DNA of 23,683 bases, taken from positions 1 through 23,683 of the forward strand of contig JBNLAN010000003.1 of the NCBI GenBank assembly GCA_050302175.1. Reading direction: 5' to 3'. Position numbers and translations under genes: made by a program. The stretch comes from JBNLAN01 sp050302175. Lineage in GTDB: Bacteria > Pseudomonadota > Zetaproteobacteria > Mariprofundales > Mariprofundaceae. Positions 20,961 to 23,683 of the stretch are shown one piece after another (within the stretch, counting starts at the first letter, position 1; every line of letters starts with the position of its first letter). The notes beneath the pieces were generated by a model, which was not told the DNA's origin, did not search any database, and saw only the letters and a list, made by a program, of their open reading frames with translations.

Positions 20961-23683
20961 ATGAACAGTAAAAAGACTGTCAGGACAGAAACCGAACACC
21001 TCCACTTTTTAGAGAGCCTGGATCGGATCAACCGTGCCATGCAAAAGGCTGGCAACCTCGATGAGATGATGAGCAACGTGCTCGATGAAGTACTAGCCAT
21101 TTTCGATTGCGACCGGGCGTTCCTCCTCTACCCCTGCGATCCCGATGCCGACTCATGGACCATACCGATGGAGCGCACAAAACCGGAGTACCCGGGCGCA
21201 GGCATCCTGAAAACGGGAATCCCCATGGATAGCGAGGTTGCAGAGACCCTGCGTATATTGCAGAAAAGCAATGATGTACTGAAATTCGGTCCCGGCACAG
21301 ATCACCCGCTACCACAGAAGACCTCCAAGCGTTTCGGATTCAAGACATTCATGTCGATAGCACTCTACCCAAAAACAGGCAAGCCTTGGGAATTCGGTAT
21401 TCATCAATGTTCCCGTGATCGAATATGGACAGCGGAGGAAGAACGGTTGCTGAAGGAGATCAGCTACCGACTCGCCGATGGCCTGACCAGCCTGCTGATT
21501 ATGCGCGACCTCAAAGATAGCGAAACGAAATACCGACGTATTTTTGATACCGCCCAGGAAGGAATATGGGGGCAGGACGAAAACTTCACTACAACCTTTG
21601 TTAATTCACGTATGGCGGAAATGCTCGGATATACAGTGAAAGAACTGGAGGGTCGCCAGGTTACAGATTTCATGCCCAAAGAAGATTTGGCCGATCACAA
21701 AAAACGAACGAAGGCGCGAAAAAAACATCAGGCGGAAAACTATGAGCGCCGCTTTGTAAAAAAAGATGGCACCACTATCTGGACCATGGTTTCGGCTACA
21801 CCCATTTTCGAGGGCGATCGATTCTGTGGCTCCTTTATCATGGCATCTGATATTACCATACGCAAAGAGGTGGCAGCAGCGCTGGCCGCAAGCGAGCAAC
21901 AATTCCGCAGCCTGGCCGAAAACACCCCCGACAACATTATCCGCTATGACCCGCAGTGCCGCGTAACTTATTTTAACCCTGGAATGATACGAACTCTGGG
22001 CATCAAACCAGAAATACTTCTCGGCAAAACACCCGTAGAGCTGGGATTTGGCGGCCCGGAACTAAGCGCTGAATTCGAAGGGCATATTCGTCAGGTGTTG
22101 AAAAGCGGCCGGTCAAATGACATGGAAATAGTTATTCCCGATCCTGAAGGTTCTCTCCGGACCCATCTTGTACGCTTTGCCGCTGAGCGCGATGCGGAAG
22201 GAAAGGTTGTCAGTGTACTGGCTATCGGACGCGACATCACCGAGCGCAAGCAGGCAGAACAGGATATCGCTGCCCGCGAACTCGATTTCCGCACACTGGT
22301 CGAGAACAGCTCCGATCCGATCCTGCGTTATGATCGGGATTGCAAGCGCGTTTACGTCAATCCGGTGATTCATCAGATTAGCGGTAAGCCTCTCGATTCA
22401 CTGCTCGGCCATAAACCTGAAGAGGCCCAGCTACTCAGTGACAGCGAGGCGAAAAAGCTGACGGCAGCTATCCGCAAAACCTTCGACAGCGATCAGCCGG
22501 GCCATGTCGAATTCGAATTTATCGATCTGAACGATGTTCCCCATAACTACGATATGCTTTTGATCCCGGAGCATAATGCAGAGGGCCGAATAAAAACCGT
22601 GCTCGGTATTGCACGCGATATCACCGAACGCAAACAGGCGGAGCAGGCGCTGGCGCTGAGTGAAGAGAAATTCTCGAAGGCATTTCAGGCATCACCCAAC
22701 CTGATGGCCATCACTAGGCCTGAAGACGGACTCATCATCGAGATCAATGATTCATTCTGCCGTTTCTTCGGTTACTCAAGGGATGAGTGCATCGGCCACT
22801 ACACCTCGGAACTGCATATGTGGGTGAATCCGGAACAGCGCGATGAGGCGATTCGGAAGTTGGAGAAGAGCGATAAGGCGCTATATATGCCGGTCGAACT
22901 GCGGACGAAGTCGGGAGAGGTACGTTCGGTGATCGATTCGATGCTCTATATCCATATCGAGAATCGGAAACACCTGTTAAGTGTCGCCACCGACATTACC
23001 GAACGCAAACAGGCGGAAGAGGCGCTGCGCAGCAAACATGATCAGCTAAGCAGCATCTACACCACCAGTCCGGTAGGCATCACCATGCTTGACCGAGACG
23101 GGCAGATCATCGATGCCAATCCGCAGGCGGAAAAGGTGCTGGGGCTGAAAAAGAGAGATATTTTACAGCTTCAGTACAACACCCCTGCATGGAGTATTTC
23201 TGACCTTGATGGCTCACCGTTCCCTGATGATCAGCTGCCATTCTCGCGCGTGAAGGCGACCGGGAAACCGGTCAGGGATGTGCAACATGCCATTCAATGG
23301 CCCGATGGACGGCGTGTGCTTCTCTCGATCAATGCTGCGCCGCTATTCGATCAATCAGGTCAGTTCGACGGAATGATCGCTTCGATTGAAGACATTACCG
23401 AACGCAAACAGGCGGAGGAGAGGATACTCCAGTCAGAACAACGACTACGACTGCATACGGAACTCTCCCCACTGGGTTTTCTGGAATGGGATGAAAATTT
23501 CTGCGCGATCGACTGGAATCCCGCCTGTGAAAAAATGTTCGGCTACAGCCGGGAAGAGGCTATTGGCCGTCATGCGAAGGATCTGATACTTCCCCCTGAG
23601 GCACGCGATCTGGTTGACGGGATTTACCATGACTTGATGAAACAGCGTGGCGGTACGCACAGCATCAACGAGAATGTCACCAA
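20961..23683 (+). CDS. Multi-PAS sensor protein with N-terminal GAF domain, C-terminus beyond window
   Basis: The frame opens at the ATG at 20961 (an in-frame TAG lies two codons before) and stays open for 907 codons to the window end. There is no membrane helix. A GAF domain covers about 15-172 (begins LDRINRAMQKAGNLDEMMSN). At least six PAS domains follow, at about 188-300, 312-430, 437-558, 563-685, 690-815 and 820 to the edge. Linkers read DITIRKE (297) and then DITERKQAE at 425, 553, 678 and 811. The output domain, probably histidine kinase or GGDEF/EAL, is outside the window. The Shine-Dalgarno sequence is weak (GGGTAG). It should be a cytoplasmic redox, oxygen or ligand sensor; its signal is unknown. 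Confidence 0.93.
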   Translation, partial: MNSKKTVRTETEHLHFLESLDRINRAMQKAGNLDEMMSNVLDEVLAIFDCDRAFLLYPCDPDADSWTIPMERTKPEYPGAGILKTGIPMDSEVAETLRILQKSNDVLKFGPGTDHPLPQKTSKRFGFKTFMSIALYPKTGKPWEFGIHQCSRDRIWTAEEERLLKEISYRLADGLTSLLIMRDLKDSETKYRRIFDTAQEGIWGQDENFTTTFVNSRMAEMLGYTVKELEGRQVTDFMPKEDLADHKKRTKARKKHQAENYERRFVKKDGTTIWTMVSATPIFEGDRFCGSFIMASDITIRKEVAAALAASEQQFRSLAENTPDNIIRYDPQCRVTYFNPGMIRTLGIKPEILLGKTPVELGFGGPELSAEFEGHIRQVLKSGRSNDMEIVIPDPEGSLRTHLVRFAAERDAEGKVVSVLAIGRDITERKQAEQDIAARELDFRTLVENSSDPILRYDRDCKRVYVNPVIHQISGKPLDSLLGHKPEEAQLLSDSEAKKLTAAIRKTFDSDQPGHVEFEFIDLNDVPHNYDMLLIPEHNAEGRIKTVLGIARDITERKQAEQALALSEEKFSKAFQASPNLMAITRPEDGLIIEINDSFCRFFGYSRDECIGHYTSELHMWVNPEQRDEAIRKLEKSDKALYMPVELRTKSGEVRSVIDSMLYIHIENRKHLLSVATDITERKQAEEALRSKHDQLSSIYTTSPVGITMLDRDGQIIDANPQAEKVLGLKKRDILQLQYNTPAWSISDLDGSPFPDDQLPFSRVKATGKPVRDVQHAIQWPDGRRVLLSINAAPLFDQSGQFDGMIASIEDITERKQAEERILQSEQRLRLHTELSPLGFLEWDENFCAIDWNPACEKMFGYSREEAIGRHAKDLILPPEARDLVDGIYHDLMKQRGGTHSINENVT
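22233..23417 (+). repeat. Four near-identical 27-bp repeats encoding DITERKQAE
   Basis: Copies start at 22233, 22617, 22992 and 23391, built on GACATTACCGAACGCAAACA followed by GGCGGAG. The last two are identical for 26 bases. They mark the end of successive PAS domains, with spacing of about 375-400 bases. They show that the PAS array grew by duplication and could recombine. Confidence 0.85.

Overview
The window (about 23.7 kb, moderately GC-rich, densely coded) looks like chromosome of an autotrophic, hydrogen-using proteobacterium. The main evidence is a form II RuBisCO (cbbM) divergent from a LysR-type cbbR, and a complete NAD-reducing [NiFe]-hydrogenase operon of HoxFUYH type (group 3d) with its own maturation protease and a HupE-like protein. 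Bacteriohemerythrin, an SCO1/SenC protein and two multi-PAS sensors fit a microaerophile. A zetaproteobacterium or related iron/hydrogen oxidiser is my best guess, but there is no rRNA or marker gene here to prove it.

Layout. 1-394 (-): truncated multi-pass membrane protein. 560-1078 (+): 31-aa membrane peptide and thioredoxin. 1178-1606 (-): bacteriohemerythrin. 1668-3933 (+): single-pass membrane protein, phospholipase D/cardiolipin synthase-like enzyme, HupE. 3940-9103 (-): hoxF-hoxU-hoxY-hoxH-hoxW. 9216-11179 (+): AGCS amino acid:sodium symporter and a secreted unknown. 11201-14510 (-): small exported protein, three-PAS hybrid histidine kinase, DUF2461 protein. 14639-16261 (-): 51-aa membrane peptide, Yip1-like membrane protein, membrane-anchored SCO1. 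16399-18145 (-): SPOR-domain protein and an acidic unknown. 18264-19670 (-): cbbM with a strong terminator. 19844-20767 (+): cbbR. 20961-end (+): GAF plus at least six PAS domains, truncated by the window edge.

How the genes work together. HoxFU (diaphorase) and HoxYH (hydrogenase) would turn H2 into NADH for the Calvin cycle that CbbM feeds. HoxW trims the HoxH C-terminus and HupE may supply nickel. SCO1, hemerythrin and thioredoxin suggest respiratory assembly and oxygen or redox handling.

Most unusual observation. The hox operon carries two palindromic, tandem-unit repeat elements, one between hoxF and hoxU and one between hoxY and hoxH. In both gaps the start-codon region of the downstream gene appears twice, once at the upstream gene's stop and once after the element. 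A short reading frame (30 and 43 codons) begins overlapping the upstream stop, crosses the element without a stop, and ends in a TGA that overlaps the real downstream ATG (ATGA). The element end also supplies a GGTGA Shine-Dalgarno-like sequence. The two elements therefore look like insertions that preserve translational coupling.
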